Shown here: piece after piece, positions 25,039-34,004 of the stretch
Position numbering within the stretch: position 1 is the first letter of the stretch
How the letters are laid out: the number at the start of each line of letters is the position of its first letter
Source: Fibrobacterota bacterium
Lineage (GTDB): Bacteria > Fibrobacterota > Chitinivibrionia > Chitinivibrionales > Chitinispirillaceae
NCBI GenBank assembly: GCA_023436205.1
Contig: JAEZKC010000121.1
Span: forward strand, 1 to 35,972
Direction: 5' to 3'
DNA: 35,972 bases
The notes under the pieces: model-generated
What the model was told of the DNA's origin: nothing
The model's database searches: none
Seen by the model: only the letters and a program-made list of their open reading frames with translations
Translations under genes and position numbers: made by a program

Positions 25039-25394
25039 TGAATAAGAAAGAGATACTCAGACAATACAAAGAAAATCCCCCACCCATGGGAATTTTCCAG
25101 GTTAAGAATCTTACCAATGGTAAAATATTTCTGGGAAGCGGGATGGATGTTAAGGGAAAAATGAACAGCTGCAAATTTCAGCTTGCTCATAGATCACACA
25201 TGAATAAAGAACTGCAGGCGGATTTTTCATTATCGGGAGAATCTAACTTTTCTTTTGAAATAATTGATACGCTCGAACCCAATGAAGACCAGAGTAAAAT
25301 TGCCGATGAACTTGAAGCACTTCTGCAGATGTGGATGGAGAAACTTGAACCGTTCGATGAAAAAGGCTATAACAAAAGGAAAGCAAAGAAGTAA
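25038..25394 (+). CDS. GIY-YIG nuclease-family small protein
   Basis: 118 residues. The GIY-YIG strand pair appears as GIF-x...FLG (MGIFQVKNLTNGKIFLGSGM), followed by an RSH-N segment (HRSHMNKELQ) and a Glu-rich helix (KIADELEALLQMWMEKLEP). Members of this short family are annotated as GIY-YIG nuclease-like. Whether they cut DNA is not established, and the first two tyrosines are replaced by Phe and Leu. The ATG at 25038 shares its A with the rsgA stop (TGATG), so it is translationally coupled to rsgA. Confidence 0.75.
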   Translation: MNKKEILRQYKENPPPMGIFQVKNLTNGKIFLGSGMDVKGKMNSCKFQLAHRSHMNKELQADFSLSGESNFSFEIIDTLEPNEDQSKIADELEALLQMWMEKLEPFDEKGYNKRKAKK

Positions 25395-25766
25395 TTGAAA
25401 GATGAGATGGTGGAAAACCAGAAGTGGTTATGAAATAGTTCAGGTTCTAGCTGCCCGGAAGCCCATCCCTAGTAACAGAAGAACGGTAAAGCTCCCATGG
25501 AAAACCGGTTTGCATCGTCCTTATAAGAATCAAGGCTGCTGCTTGGGGCCTCATGGTCCATGGTCATTCTAAAGTAGAAATACGAGTAGTTATTCATAAC
25601 GTGATCCTCACCTAAGCTACCCAACCGTGAACAATATTTAAAAACAATCGATCACGCTACAAAACCTATATCGTATGATAGAATGTTACAGTATGCCAGG
25701 CTTGACCACTCCTCTGATAACAATCATATTAAATAGATAGACACACCGTTCAATTGGAGCATAAAT
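25395..25766. other. Intergenic region, nothing recognised
   Basis: 372 bp between the rsgA pair and the GH57 gene. No open frame with family resemblance, no clear hairpin and no consensus promoter. The ribosome site of the next gene (GGAG) is at its end. Confidence 0.4.
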
Positions 25767-27011
25767 ATGACGCAAATATACCATGCATTAGGTCTTCATC
25801 TTCACCAGCCGCTTGGAAATCTGCTGACTCTATTCAATTCACAGGAAAAGTGGGAGGCTAAACAGATACTCTGGTGCTATGACCGGATCACCAGAATGCT
25901 TGAAGGGTATGAGGACATTGCCCGCCTGCACATAAGTTGCTCGGGAACCCTGCTTAAGCAGCTGGAGGATCCCGGGATTAGAGAAACGTTCAAAGATATA
26001 GCTGATATCGCCGATTTCATGGAGAGATTCAAGCGTTCTCCCATACAATTTGTGGGAAGCGGACTCTATCACCCGGTGTACCCGCTTATTCCGCAGAGCG
26101 ACTGGGATGCACAGACCGAGTGGTGGATAGGGCTTGGAAAACACATGCTTGGACGAGACCGTTTTGAGGGATTCTGGCCCCCGGAGATGGGGTTCTGCAT
26201 GGAGATGATCCCCATGCTCAAACGGCACGGCTACCGCTATGTAGTGGTAGATTGCTGGTACATTAAACCCAAGCGGGAGATGCGCTGGGAGGAAAAACGC
26301 TACCGACCCTATATTGCGAGATATGGTGGTGAGGAGATTGTGGTTGTGCCGAGAGATCGCGAACTGTCCGACGCCCAGGAATCGGGACTTGATCCGGGAT
26401 GGTTCCAACATGAAATTTACGAACGCACCAAATGGTGCGATTTTCCCGCACTTGTCACCACCTGGACTGACGGAGAAAACGGGGGCTGGTTCCGCAGCGC
26501 CGATGTAAAGTCAAGCTTCTGGGGGAGCTTCTATCATGAAATCCTTAACAGATACAGAGCCGGCACTTTAGGATTCACGCCAAGCCACATAAGCGAATAC
26601 CTCGACAAATATCCTCCCACAGAAGAAGTTGAAGTATACCCGGGAGCCTGGAATACGGGAGACCACTGGGGAGGGGATTTCATGCAGTGGACCGGATCTC
26701 TTCTGCAAAGAAGCGGTTTTGAAGAGATCAAAAAAGCCAGTGCTTACTACCGGCAAATGAAAAAGGCGTTCGATGAACACTGGCAGGAAGCCGACAACCC
26801 TGAAGAGATTCGTCAATCTATTTATGACGCTTACGATGCAATCCTCACAGCAGAAACCAGCTGCAATTTCTACTGGGGAAGTGCCTGGGTGCATAAATCC
26901 TACGACAAACTGGAGGAAGCGTACAGATATCTTGACAGAGCAAAAGACTTGCTGAAAATCGAACAGAGCCAGAAAACTGAGGCGAAAGTGGTGGAAAGCC
27001 AGTTGTTGTGA
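25767..27011 (+). CDS. Glycoside hydrolase family 57 protein
   Basis: 414 residues, no signal peptide, so probably cytoplasmic. GH57 regions are visible in order: LHLHQP (10-15), GSGLYHPVYPLIP (97-109), GFWPPEMGF with candidate nucleophile Glu 140, and TWTDGENGGWF with candidate acid/base Asp 235. A helical region follows (about 285-400). GH57 includes alpha-amylases, 4-alpha-glucanotransferases, branching enzymes and amylopullulanases. At about 410 residues this one is compact and lacks the extra domains of branching enzymes. Intracellular alpha-glucan (glycogen) handling is the likely role. Both catalytic residues seem present. No other glycogen gene lies in the window. Confidence 0.88.
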   Translation: MTQIYHALGLHLHQPLGNLLTLFNSQEKWEAKQILWCYDRITRMLEGYEDIARLHISCSGTLLKQLEDPGIRETFKDIADIADFMERFKRSPIQFVGSGLYHPVYPLIPQSDWDAQTEWWIGLGKHMLGRDRFEGFWPPEMGFCMEMIPMLKRHGYRYVVVDCWYIKPKREMRWEEKRYRPYIARYGGEEIVVVPRDRELSDAQESGLDPGWFQHEIYERTKWCDFPALVTTWTDGENGGWFRSADVKSSFWGSFYHEILNRYRAGTLGFTPSHISEYLDKYPPTEEVEVYPGAWNTGDHWGGDFMQWTGSLLQRSGFEEIKKASAYYRQMKKAFDEHWQEADNPEEIRQSIYDAYDAILTAETSCNFYWGSAWVHKSYDKLEEAYRYLDRAKDLLKIEQSQKTEAKVVESQLL

Positions 27012-27172
27012 ATTGATAAGAAATTCTCACGAAATCCACCAAGAGCGCAAAGGCAGGATTGTGAAACTTGAAAAAAACCTCTAGGACCATTTTTCTTGGC
27101 ACCCTTGGCGGCTTGTGCAATGATCCTAAATTCAAATGCCAACATTTACGGGCAGAGTGTAAAGGAAACTCC

Positions 27173-27607
27173 ATGAAATTAGTAGCAATTCTCGAAAACG
27201 GAGAATTAGAAGAACAGTACCAGATAGATGACTTTGTTACCGAAGTGTGTAAAGCTACTTCAGAAATGTATAGTGAAAGCGGATTTGTACGCCCCTGGAT
27301 AGGCTACTTGGCTGTTGAGGAAAAGACAGTCGTTGGCACCTGTGCCTTCAAATCAAAACCCGTAAATGACAGAGTAGAAATAGCATACTTTACCTTTCCC
27401 GGAAATGAAAACAGGGGATTGGCAACTGAAATGGCAAAGCAGCTGGTGGCAACAGGTAAAAAAGAGCACCCGAAACTGACTATTTTTGCTCAGACTCTCC
27501 CCGAAAATAATGCGTCAACAAAGATTCTGGAAAAACTTCAGTTTAAAAAAGCTCGCACGATCAATCATCCCAAAGACGGTGATGTCTGGGAATGGGAACT
27601 GACTTGA
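27173..27607 (+). CDS. GNAT-family N-acetyltransferase
   Basis: 144 residues from the ATG at 27173, chosen over an upstream in-frame TTG at 27068 because AAAGGAAA precedes it at good spacing and the upstream part looks non-coding. GNAT core: GYLAVEEKTVVGTCAFK (strands 2-3), EIAYFTFPGNENRGLATEMA (strand 4 and the acetyl-CoA loop, with N-R-G-L-A for the usual Q/R-x-x-G-x-G/A), then NNASTKILEKLQFKK near the end. The substrate cannot be told. It ends 3 bp before the convergent dehydrogenase stop. Confidence 0.85.
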   Translation: MKLVAILENGELEEQYQIDDFVTEVCKATSEMYSESGFVRPWIGYLAVEEKTVVGTCAFKSKPVNDRVEIAYFTFPGNENRGLATEMAKQLVATGKKEHPKLTIFAQTLPENNASTKILEKLQFKKARTINHPKDGDVWEWELT

Positions 27608-27610
27608 TGG

Positions 27611-28564
27611 TCAATCCCTGATTTTTAAGACAATTTTACCTCTACCGTGACCACTATCCAACCGTTCGTGAGCTTTGGCTACCTGCTCCAGTGGCAAAAC
27701 TTTATCCACTAAAGGTTTAATTTTGCCCTGATCGATTGCAATAGCCATCTGCTGCAGACGCTTTCTCTCGCGAACGAGAAAAACGCCATGAAGGGTAAGG
27801 TTCTTTCGATAGGCTTCAGTGAGGTCCCCCCGAAAGCCGAGAATGCCTGCGAGATTTCCAAAAGGCTTGGTGATGGATAAACTCTCAGTGATTAATTCCC
27901 CTCCCACTGTATCAAAGACGGCATCTACACCTTGGCTGTCTGTTGCCTCCAAGCAGACCTGTTTCCAGTCTTGTTTGGAGTAGTCAACTGGTAAATCCAC
28001 CCCCAAATTCTTTAAAGTATCCTGATTGGCGGATCCGGCAGTGGCGATAACCCGACATCCTGCAGCTCTGGCGACCTGCACGGCGAAAGAGCCAACCCCT
28101 CCTGCCCCCCCATGGATCAGAATAGTTTCCCCTACACTGACCCTAAGCCGCCGCACGATTGCCTCCCAGGCAGTGCCTCCTGCCAGCGGTACTGCCGCAG
28201 CTTCAACATGACTGAGCGATTTGGGTTTGTGCGCAGCTATAGATGCTTTCACGACATTGTATTCGGCATAACTGCCCAGCTGATTTTTGTATATTTCTGG
28301 AGTATAGTAGACCTCATCGCCCACCTTAAAATCAGAAATCCCCTCCCCAATCTGCTCCACCACACCAGAAACATCGTACCCCAGAACCGCAGGAGGCTCT
28401 ATTGCCGCCCAGTGCCCGTGTTTTCGGATTTTAGCCTCAACAGGATTGGTCCCGCTGGCTTCAACCCTCACCAGCAGCTCCCCCACCCCTGCTGAGGGTT
28501 TTTTCATGTCACGTTCTGCGAAGACATCTGTTGTACCGAAACGAGTAATCACCATCGCCCGCAT
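27611..28564 (-). CDS. Zinc-independent medium-chain dehydrogenase, NADPH:quinone oxidoreductase type
   Basis: 317 residues from the ATG at 28564, which has GGGAGAAG upstream. A GTG-type upstream extension (to 28612) looks like leader sequence. GroES-like N-terminal domain (VRVEASGTNPVEAKIRKHGH, then GYDVSGVVEQIG), nucleotide-binding motif HGGAGGVGSFAVQVARAAG (151-169), and the typical end GKIKPLVDKVLPLEQVAKAH. The structural zinc cysteines of true alcohol dehydrogenases are absent, so this fits the QOR/zeta-crystallin-like branch that reduces quinones or enones with NADPH. The physiological substrate is unknown. It is monocistronic and convergent with the GNAT gene. Confidence 0.88.
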   Translation of the reverse strand: MRAMVITRFGTTDVFAERDMKKPSAGVGELLVRVEASGTNPVEAKIRKHGHWAAIEPPAVLGYDVSGVVEQIGEGISDFKVGDEVYYTPEIYKNQLGSYAEYNVVKASIAAHKPKSLSHVEAAAVPLAGGTAWEAIVRRLRVSVGETILIHGGAGGVGSFAVQVARAAGCRVIATAGSANQDTLKNLGVDLPVDYSKQDWKQVCLEATDSQGVDAVFDTVGGELITESLSITKPFGNLAGILGFRGDLTEAYRKNLTLHGVFLVRERKRLQQMAIAIDQGKIKPLVDKVLPLEQVAKAHERLDSGHGRGKIVLKIRD

Positions 28565-28879
28565 AAACTTCTCCCTTTCATTCATAACATTACGGTCCTT
28601 TTCCTTACTCACGACATCTGTTTGAACGACGCTTCCAGTGAAAGAATGCGAACAACTTTCCCGTAGTCTGAATGCGAAAGACCTGCTGATTGATCATAGT
28701 CCCTCCGGTTGAAGCAGCTGAATTGTTAGGATATGGTTAGAGGCAAAAACTATTCCCGAACGATACGCTGCTTCATGAACTCTCCATCACCATTTCACAT
28801 AGACTCCATAAAAGATCCACACTGGGCGGGTATACTTTAATAGAGGCAACAACCACAATCACCCAGAGGAGGTCTTCCC

Positions 28880-30883
28880 ATGAAGTTCAGTAACATGTGC
28901 GCCGTTCTCACCCTTTCGATTTTCTCATTGTTTTCAAAAGCAACATCACAGGAAATGGACCTTTCTAAAACCCTCTCTCCCTATTTCCAGCTGGAACCTG
29001 GCCCTAATTCCACAACAGAACATTTTCCTCTCAAATCTACTGATGTAGACGTAAAGATAAGCGGCACAATCGCAGAAGTAGTTGTAAAGCAGAAATATGC
29101 TAATGAGGGTTCCACACCCATTAACGGGCAATACCTGTTTCCAGCATCGACCCGCGCGGCAGTACACGGTATGACTATGACCATTGGTGATGAAATCATA
29201 TCGGCAAAAATCAAGAAAAGAGAGCAGGCTAAATTGGAATTTGAAGCAGCCAAAGCGGAAGGAAAAAATGCTTCTCTTCTTGAACAGCAGCGTCCCAATG
29301 TGTTCAGCATGAAAGTTTCCAATATCATGCCAGAGGATGAGTTGCTTATTGAACTTCGCTACACCGAACATCTTGAAGTCAATGAGGGCGTTTACGAATT
29401 TGTCTACCCCACGGTAGTTGGCCCCCGTTATTCCAATAAACCAGAAGAGGGTGCAACCGATACGGATAAATGGGTTAAGAATCCCTACCTTAAAAACGGC
29501 ACGGATCCTCATACATCCTTTGACATACATGTAAAAGTCAATTCCCCCATCCCGATTTTTGACTTCAACTGTCTTTCTCACAAAACAGATGTAAACTGGA
29601 CGGGTAACAATAGCGCCTCTCTTAATCTGAAGGCCCCGTCTGATTTCGGTGACAACCGTGACTTCATACTTCAGTACCGTCTTGAAGGAGAGCAGATCCA
29701 GTCGGGTCTGATGCTTTATGAAGGAGAAGAGGAAAACTTTTTTCTTCTCATGGCACAGCCACCGAAACGAGTTTCCCAGGGAGATATTCCTCCAAGAGAA
29801 TACATTTTTGTGGTCGATGTTTCCGGTTCCATGCACGGCTTTCCGCTGAACACCGCAAAAGAATTGCTCAGGGATCTGGTGGGAAGACTACGCCCCACCG
29901 ACAGATTCAATGTTATTCTTTTTGCCGGAGCTTCAAATACACTAGCTGACCATTCACTGTCTGCGGACCAGACCAATATCGACCGTGCCATACGGGTTAT
30001 CGATAGTCAACAGGGTGGTGGAGGCACAGAGATAGTTCCGGCACTGCAAAGTGCTCTGGCGCTTCCTCGCGCAGAAGGATTTTCGCGCAGTATTGTAGTA
30101 ATCACCGATGGATATATCAGTGCAGAAGAGGAGCTTTTCTCACTTGTGCAGGAGCATATTGGTGATGCTAATGTATTTTCATTCGGAATCGGATCTAGCG
30201 TAAACCGTTTCCTTATTGAAGGACTCGCAAAAGCGGGAGCGGGTGAAGCTTTTGTTGTAACAGATCAAGAAAGGGCTCACATAGAGGCATCCAGGTTTCG
30301 CCGTTACATCGAATCGCCTGTACTTACATCCATCAAACTTACATCACATGGCTTTGACATTTACGACATGGAACCCTCAGCCTTTGCAGACATGTTGGCA
30401 GAGAGGCCTATTATGGTTATAGGCAAGTGGCGCGGAAATCCCAAAGGTACACTCACTGTAAGCGGGGTAAGCGGATCAGGAAACTACAGTCAGCCTTTTG
30501 ACGTAAGCCAGAACAAACCGCAGGAGAGCAATTCTCCTCTCAAGTATCTCTGGGCACGCAGTCGTATAAGCACATTGAGTGACTTTGCGATCAATCAATC
30601 TGATGATCAGGTGCAGGAGGTCACTTCTCTGGGGCTTACCTATAACCTTCTAACCAAGTACACATCATTCATTGCAGTTTCAGAGCGCACAAGAAACCCT
30701 TCCGGGGAAAGTAAGGACGTCAAGCAGCCGCTCCCCATGCCCCAACACGTTTCCGATCTGGCTGTGGGCGGAGGAGTGCACAAAACTCCTGAACCATCTT
30801 TAGCAGTACTAATCATTCTACTTACAGCTGCATATATACTAAAGAAAAAAGCATTTGGAAAAACCACTACAATGGAGATCTGA
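28880..30883 (+). CDS. VIT and VWA domain surface protein with PEP-type C-terminal sorting tail
   Basis: 667 residues. Signal peptide (about 1-23), VIT domain (about 40-170, with QYLFPASTRAAVHGMTMTIG and PEDELLIELRYTE), then a VWA domain from about 305 with metal site DVSGSM (313-318) and later FAGAS and ITDGY. The tail has TPEPS (636-640), a hydrophobic helix (LAVLIILLTAAYIL) and a basic cluster (KKKAFGK). This tripartite tail is what exosortases recognise, and an exosortase gene follows at once. A GAGGAGGT ribosome site gives strong initiation, and a TATACT box lies at 28831-28836. VIT/VWA proteins in bacteria act in surface adhesion or matrix contacts. The ligand is unknown. Confidence 0.85.
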   Translation: MKFSNMCAVLTLSIFSLFSKATSQEMDLSKTLSPYFQLEPGPNSTTEHFPLKSTDVDVKISGTIAEVVVKQKYANEGSTPINGQYLFPASTRAAVHGMTMTIGDEIISAKIKKREQAKLEFEAAKAEGKNASLLEQQRPNVFSMKVSNIMPEDELLIELRYTEHLEVNEGVYEFVYPTVVGPRYSNKPEEGATDTDKWVKNPYLKNGTDPHTSFDIHVKVNSPIPIFDFNCLSHKTDVNWTGNNSASLNLKAPSDFGDNRDFILQYRLEGEQIQSGLMLYEGEEENFFLLMAQPPKRVSQGDIPPREYIFVVDVSGSMHGFPLNTAKELLRDLVGRLRPTDRFNVILFAGASNTLADHSLSADQTNIDRAIRVIDSQQGGGGTEIVPALQSALALPRAEGFSRSIVVITDGYISAEEELFSLVQEHIGDANVFSFGIGSSVNRFLIEGLAKAGAGEAFVVTDQERAHIEASRFRRYIESPVLTSIKLTSHGFDIYDMEPSAFADMLAERPIMVIGKWRGNPKGTLTVSGVSGSGNYSQPFDVSQNKPQESNSPLKYLWARSRISTLSDFAINQSDDQVQEVTSLGLTYNLLTKYTSFIAVSERTRNPSGESKDVKQPLPMPQHVSDLAVGGGVHKTPEPSLAVLIILLTAAYILKKKAFGKTTTMEI

Positions 30884-30884
30884 A

Positions 30885-31577
30885 ATGAAAACGTATGTAA
30901 AGTGGATTTCCTATTCTGCTCTTATGATAGTCGCTGTGCTTCTTAAGTATCATTACAGCACCGCCACTCCACAGCAGCTTCGCTGGATTCTCTCCCCCAC
31001 TGCAGCCGCAGTGGGGATTTGCCAGGGAGACAGCTACAGCTGGGAAACAGGTGAAGGGTATGTTACCAAAGACAAGAAAACCATTATTGCTCCAGCCTGT
31101 GCAGGTATAAATTTTCTCATAATCGTATTTTGCATTACCAGCTTCAAACTTTTACCATTGTCTGTTTCCAGACGCGAAATCATAGCAAACCTCCTTTTTG
31201 GTATGGCTGCAAGTTACATCATGACAATAATTGTTAATACAGTTAGAATAACTACAGCATCCATGTTATTTCGATCTTCATACACATTTCTGAGCGGTTC
31301 AACGGCCCACAGAATACATGGGACATTAATTTTCATATCAATGCTTTTTTTATACGAACTGTTTCTAAGGAGATTAATGCCGGTAAAGATTAAAGGCGGC
31401 CGGAAATTCGTATTGTTGAACTATGCAGTTATTACCCTGGTTATACCGATTTGCCTGGGGTTTGTGAAAGGTTATTCCAAAGATTTCCCTCTGCACATGA
31501 TCACGATTCTATGCACAGCATGTGTAATAACAGTTTTGACCGAAGTTTTCAGCCGATTTTATCGTAAGGAAGCGTGA
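30885..31577 (+). CDS. xrtK: Exosortase, probably of the XrtK type
   Basis: 230 residues with about seven membrane helices. The exosortase catalytic set is visible: Cys 72 in PACAGINF, Arg 121 in NTVRI, and His 145 in AHRIHG. Exosortases cut PEP-CTERM-like tails and transfer the protein to a cell-surface acceptor. The short length and the CAGINF motif fit the exosortase K branch, though I could not test the subfamily. The ATG at 30885 lies 1 nt after the stop of the VIT/VWA gene, with GGAG upstream, so the two form an operon. The 3' end overlaps the convergent kinase gene by 29 bp. Confidence 0.8.
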   Translation: MKTYVKWISYSALMIVAVLLKYHYSTATPQQLRWILSPTAAAVGICQGDSYSWETGEGYVTKDKKTIIAPACAGINFLIIVFCITSFKLLPLSVSRREIIANLLFGMAASYIMTIIVNTVRITTASMLFRSSYTFLSGSTAHRIHGTLIFISMLFLYELFLRRLMPVKIKGGRKFVLLNYAVITLVIPICLGFVKGYSKDFPLHMITILCTACVITVLTEVFSRFYRKEA

Positions 31578-33144
31578 AATGAAAATCAGTTCCCGTCTTG
31601 GATGATTCAGCCCAGATAGTTCCATGGTGAGCAGAGACTATCTCTTTAGCTATGCTTAAGCCGAGACCGGAACCTTCACTCTTTTGTGCTGTCTCTTTCC
31701 TCACTCGGTAGAACCGGTCAAAAATTTTGGGAAGGTCCTCTTCAGGTATGCCTCTACCGCTATCCGAAATGACGACTTCAAGACAGTTGCTTCGCGTTTT
31801 GTGGATTGAAAAGGATACTGTTCCCTGAGCGCAAGTATGTCTGAGCGCATTTTCAATAAGACAGTTCAAAAGCTGGCCGATCCTTTTCCGATCGGCGTAA
31901 ACCATTACCGGCCTGGATAAAGAGATGGAAGTTACTATATTTACTTTGTGCAGAACATTCAGTTTTGACAACTGATCATGAATAAGCTCCTCAAGATCGA
32001 ACTGCGACCTGTTCAAAGCCGATTCGCCACTTTCCATTTTCGAAAGGTCAAGAAGATCTGAAATAAGATGGGAAAGTCTAAGCCCCTCTTTTTCAATCAC
32101 CTTTAGATAATGGGTTTGTGCTGTACTGTCGACCTTGACATCTTCAGCAAGCAAAGTCTGAGCATACCCCACAATACTTGTCAAGGGGGTTTTCAATTCG
32201 TGTGATGCCAGAGATACGAATTCACTCTTCAGATTATCAAGTTCCTTCAGCTGCCCATTTGCCTGATTCAGTTCCTGATTTATGCTGCTGAGATTTGAAT
32301 TTGCAACGGAAAGCTCTCTGGCATACTTTTCAAGACGACTCTGATAGTCCTTAAGACCGGAAATATCAGTGTGTGTTCCAGACAGTCGAAGCGGTTTACC
32401 ATCATCAAAGGAAACCACTTTGCCTATCGCAAGAATCCACTTCCAATCCCCGGAATCGGTTTTCATTCTGTATTCAATTTCGAACTCCGACTTATCGCCG
32501 TTTTTGCAGCTTTCTAATTTGCCTAATGCTTTCTCTCGATCATCGGGATGAAGCAATGCCGACCATTTTTCAATTGTAAGAGCAAGCGTTTGTGGTTTAT
32601 ATCCCAGCATGCTTTCATATTCAGGTATAACTGATATTTTATCATCACTGAAATCTATCTCAAACAGGCCCTGATTCGCTGCATGCAAGGCCAACCGGAG
32701 CCGTTCTTCAATTCTCCGCAGGTTTTCTTCGGCTTTAGCACGTTCAGACACTTCGCGTTGCAACTCTTTGGTACGTTCATTTATCCGCTCTTCGAGTTGT
32801 AATTTGTAAGATTCAATTACAGCCCGTTGTTTACGTTCCTCCAGGATCACAGAAAGCATGAAAACGAAATTTTTTAGGAATACTTCATACTGCTCAAAAG
32901 CGGCTTTGTTGGAAATAAAAATTAGAAGTTCTCCATGTGAAGCCTTTCCTGTGGTAAGAACAAATGATTTTACTTGCGGATCAGGCATTTCTCCATCAGC
33001 GGGAACATACCTCACCTCTTCTATTCCCGGTAAATCTTTTAAACCAGTAAGGACAAATTTCATAATGGAATTATCCGGCAGACTGTTTATGACAGTTTGC
33101 ATCAGTAAAAGTCTGCCGAGAACTTCCGCATCTGTATACATCAT
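31549..33144 (-). CDS. PAS-domain sensor histidine kinase
   Basis: About 531 residues from the ATG at 33144, chosen because the GGGG ribosome site falls just upstream. A TTG at 33159 and an ATG at 33141 are alternatives. No membrane helix is clear. N-terminal region (about 1-105) of GAF-like character, coiled coil (RINERTKELQREVSERAKAE), PAS/PAC (about 140-265, GTHTDISGLKDY), second coiled coil, HisKA with SLASHELKTPLTSIVGYAQ, N-box LLNCLIENALRHT, G1 DSGRGIP, F-box FDRFYR and G2 GSGLGLSIAKEI. No receiver is fused or adjacent. It directly follows the MEDS gene, so that protein may be its sensor partner. Confidence 0.9.
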   Translation of the reverse strand: MMYTDAEVLGRLLLMQTVINSLPDNSIMKFVLTGLKDLPGIEEVRYVPADGEMPDPQVKSFVLTTGKASHGELLIFISNKAAFEQYEVFLKNFVFMLSVILEERKQRAVIESYKLQLEERINERTKELQREVSERAKAEENLRRIEERLRLALHAANQGLFEIDFSDDKISVIPEYESMLGYKPQTLALTIEKWSALLHPDDREKALGKLESCKNGDKSEFEIEYRMKTDSGDWKWILAIGKVVSFDDGKPLRLSGTHTDISGLKDYQSRLEKYARELSVANSNLSSINQELNQANGQLKELDNLKSEFVSLASHELKTPLTSIVGYAQTLLAEDVKVDSTAQTHYLKVIEKEGLRLSHLISDLLDLSKMESGESALNRSQFDLEELIHDQLSKLNVLHKVNIVTSISLSRPVMVYADRKRIGQLLNCLIENALRHTCAQGTVSFSIHKTRSNCLEVVISDSGRGIPEEDLPKIFDRFYRVRKETAQKSEGSGLGLSIAKEIVSAHHGTIWAESSKTGTDFHFTLPYDKIG

Positions 33145-33159
33145 AACCCCACAAAACAA

Positions 33160-33774
33160 CTATTCAGAAAGTTGTGCAAGAAATTCTTCCGGTTTAACAA
33201 AAAATGGATTGTGAATGACTGCCCCCCCGACTATCATCAACGGGTGCACTTTTAAAATATCCATTATCGTACTCCCGTCAAATTGCGAACTGTCGTACTG
33301 ACAAACCGTAATAAGCGGACAGGTTCTCAAAAGCATACTGACTTTCGCTTCATACTCAAGCAGTCTCGATCCACCGGAAACAGTCTGAACATTCGGGGTC
33401 ATTTCTCCAATTACTCTGGCAGAATTGAATCCTCGCTCTATGCTTTCAGTATAAAACTCTTTCAACACCTTAAGCATTCTTTCCGGGTTGAACTGATTAC
33501 TGTGAAAGTACGCTTCACGAGTGGAAGAACATGTCAACGCACCTCCGGATTTGGCCTGCTCAAGAGAAAAACCAAAAGCTTTCAGTTGAGTATCAAGTTT
33601 TTGGTCAGAAATTTTTTCACTGAAGCATCCGATCTTCTCATGTGCCTCCATACCAGTTACAATGAACTGATATAGGGTTTCCTCCCGCTCCTGTTCGGAA
33701 CTGTAAATCTGGCAAATATGTACGCTTCCCGAAAATTCATGATCCGAGGCACCCAGAGATATTTTCCTGTCCAT
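33160..33774 (-). CDS. MEDS-domain sensory protein
   Basis: About 204 residues from the ATG at 33774, which has AGGA 8 nt upstream. An in-frame ATG at 33783 is the alternative. The opening HICQIYSSEQEREETLYQFI then AHEKIGCFSE, the middle TREAYFHSNQFNPERMLKVL and the later TVCQYDSSQFDG match the MEDS (methanogen/methylotroph DcmR sensory) domain, an RecA/KaiC-like fold without a clear Walker motif here. Such domains usually sense a small molecule and pair with a kinase or regulator. Its stop is directly followed by the start region of the histidine kinase, so the pair is very likely one signalling unit. Confidence 0.8.
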   Translation of the reverse strand: MDRKISLGASDHEFSGSVHICQIYSSEQEREETLYQFIVTGMEAHEKIGCFSEKISDQKLDTQLKAFGFSLEQAKSGGALTCSSTREAYFHSNQFNPERMLKVLKEFYTESIERGFNSARVIGEMTPNVQTVSGGSRLLEYEAKVSMLLRTCPLITVCQYDSSQFDGSTIMDILKVHPLMIVGGAVIHNPFFVKPEEFLAQLSE

Positions 33775-33783
33775 CGCTAACAT

Positions 33784-34004
33784 CCTGAATTAATAATTAC
33801 TACACTTTAATACATTAGTATTACGGTTAACCCGACCGGATACTGTCAGGATATTATCATTTTGCCTTTAAATGGGGACCTGAAAATCGATAACAACAGG
33901 GGTATTCGTAATTAAGACCAGTGAAATTGATCCGCCCCCCGAAGAAATCTTTGCAACAAAACTGGAGGGCAGATGAAGATTTAGAACTGATTATATCGGG
34001 CGAT
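33784..34004. other. Intergenic region, nothing recognised
   Basis: About 220 bp between the MEDS gene and the end of the NifX-like gene. It must hold the minus-strand promoter of the MEDS-kinase pair, but no consensus hexamer pair stands out. Confidence 0.3.

Noticed and set aside
25839..26411. 190-codon open frame antisense to the GH57 gene
   Set aside because: Mirror frame of a well-supported gene with no ribosome site or domain pattern.
28946..29836. 296-codon open frame antisense to the VIT/VWA gene
   Set aside because: It lies wholly within a clear coding gene, is rich in Cys, Phe and Arg as expected for a mirror frame, and has no recognisable domain.
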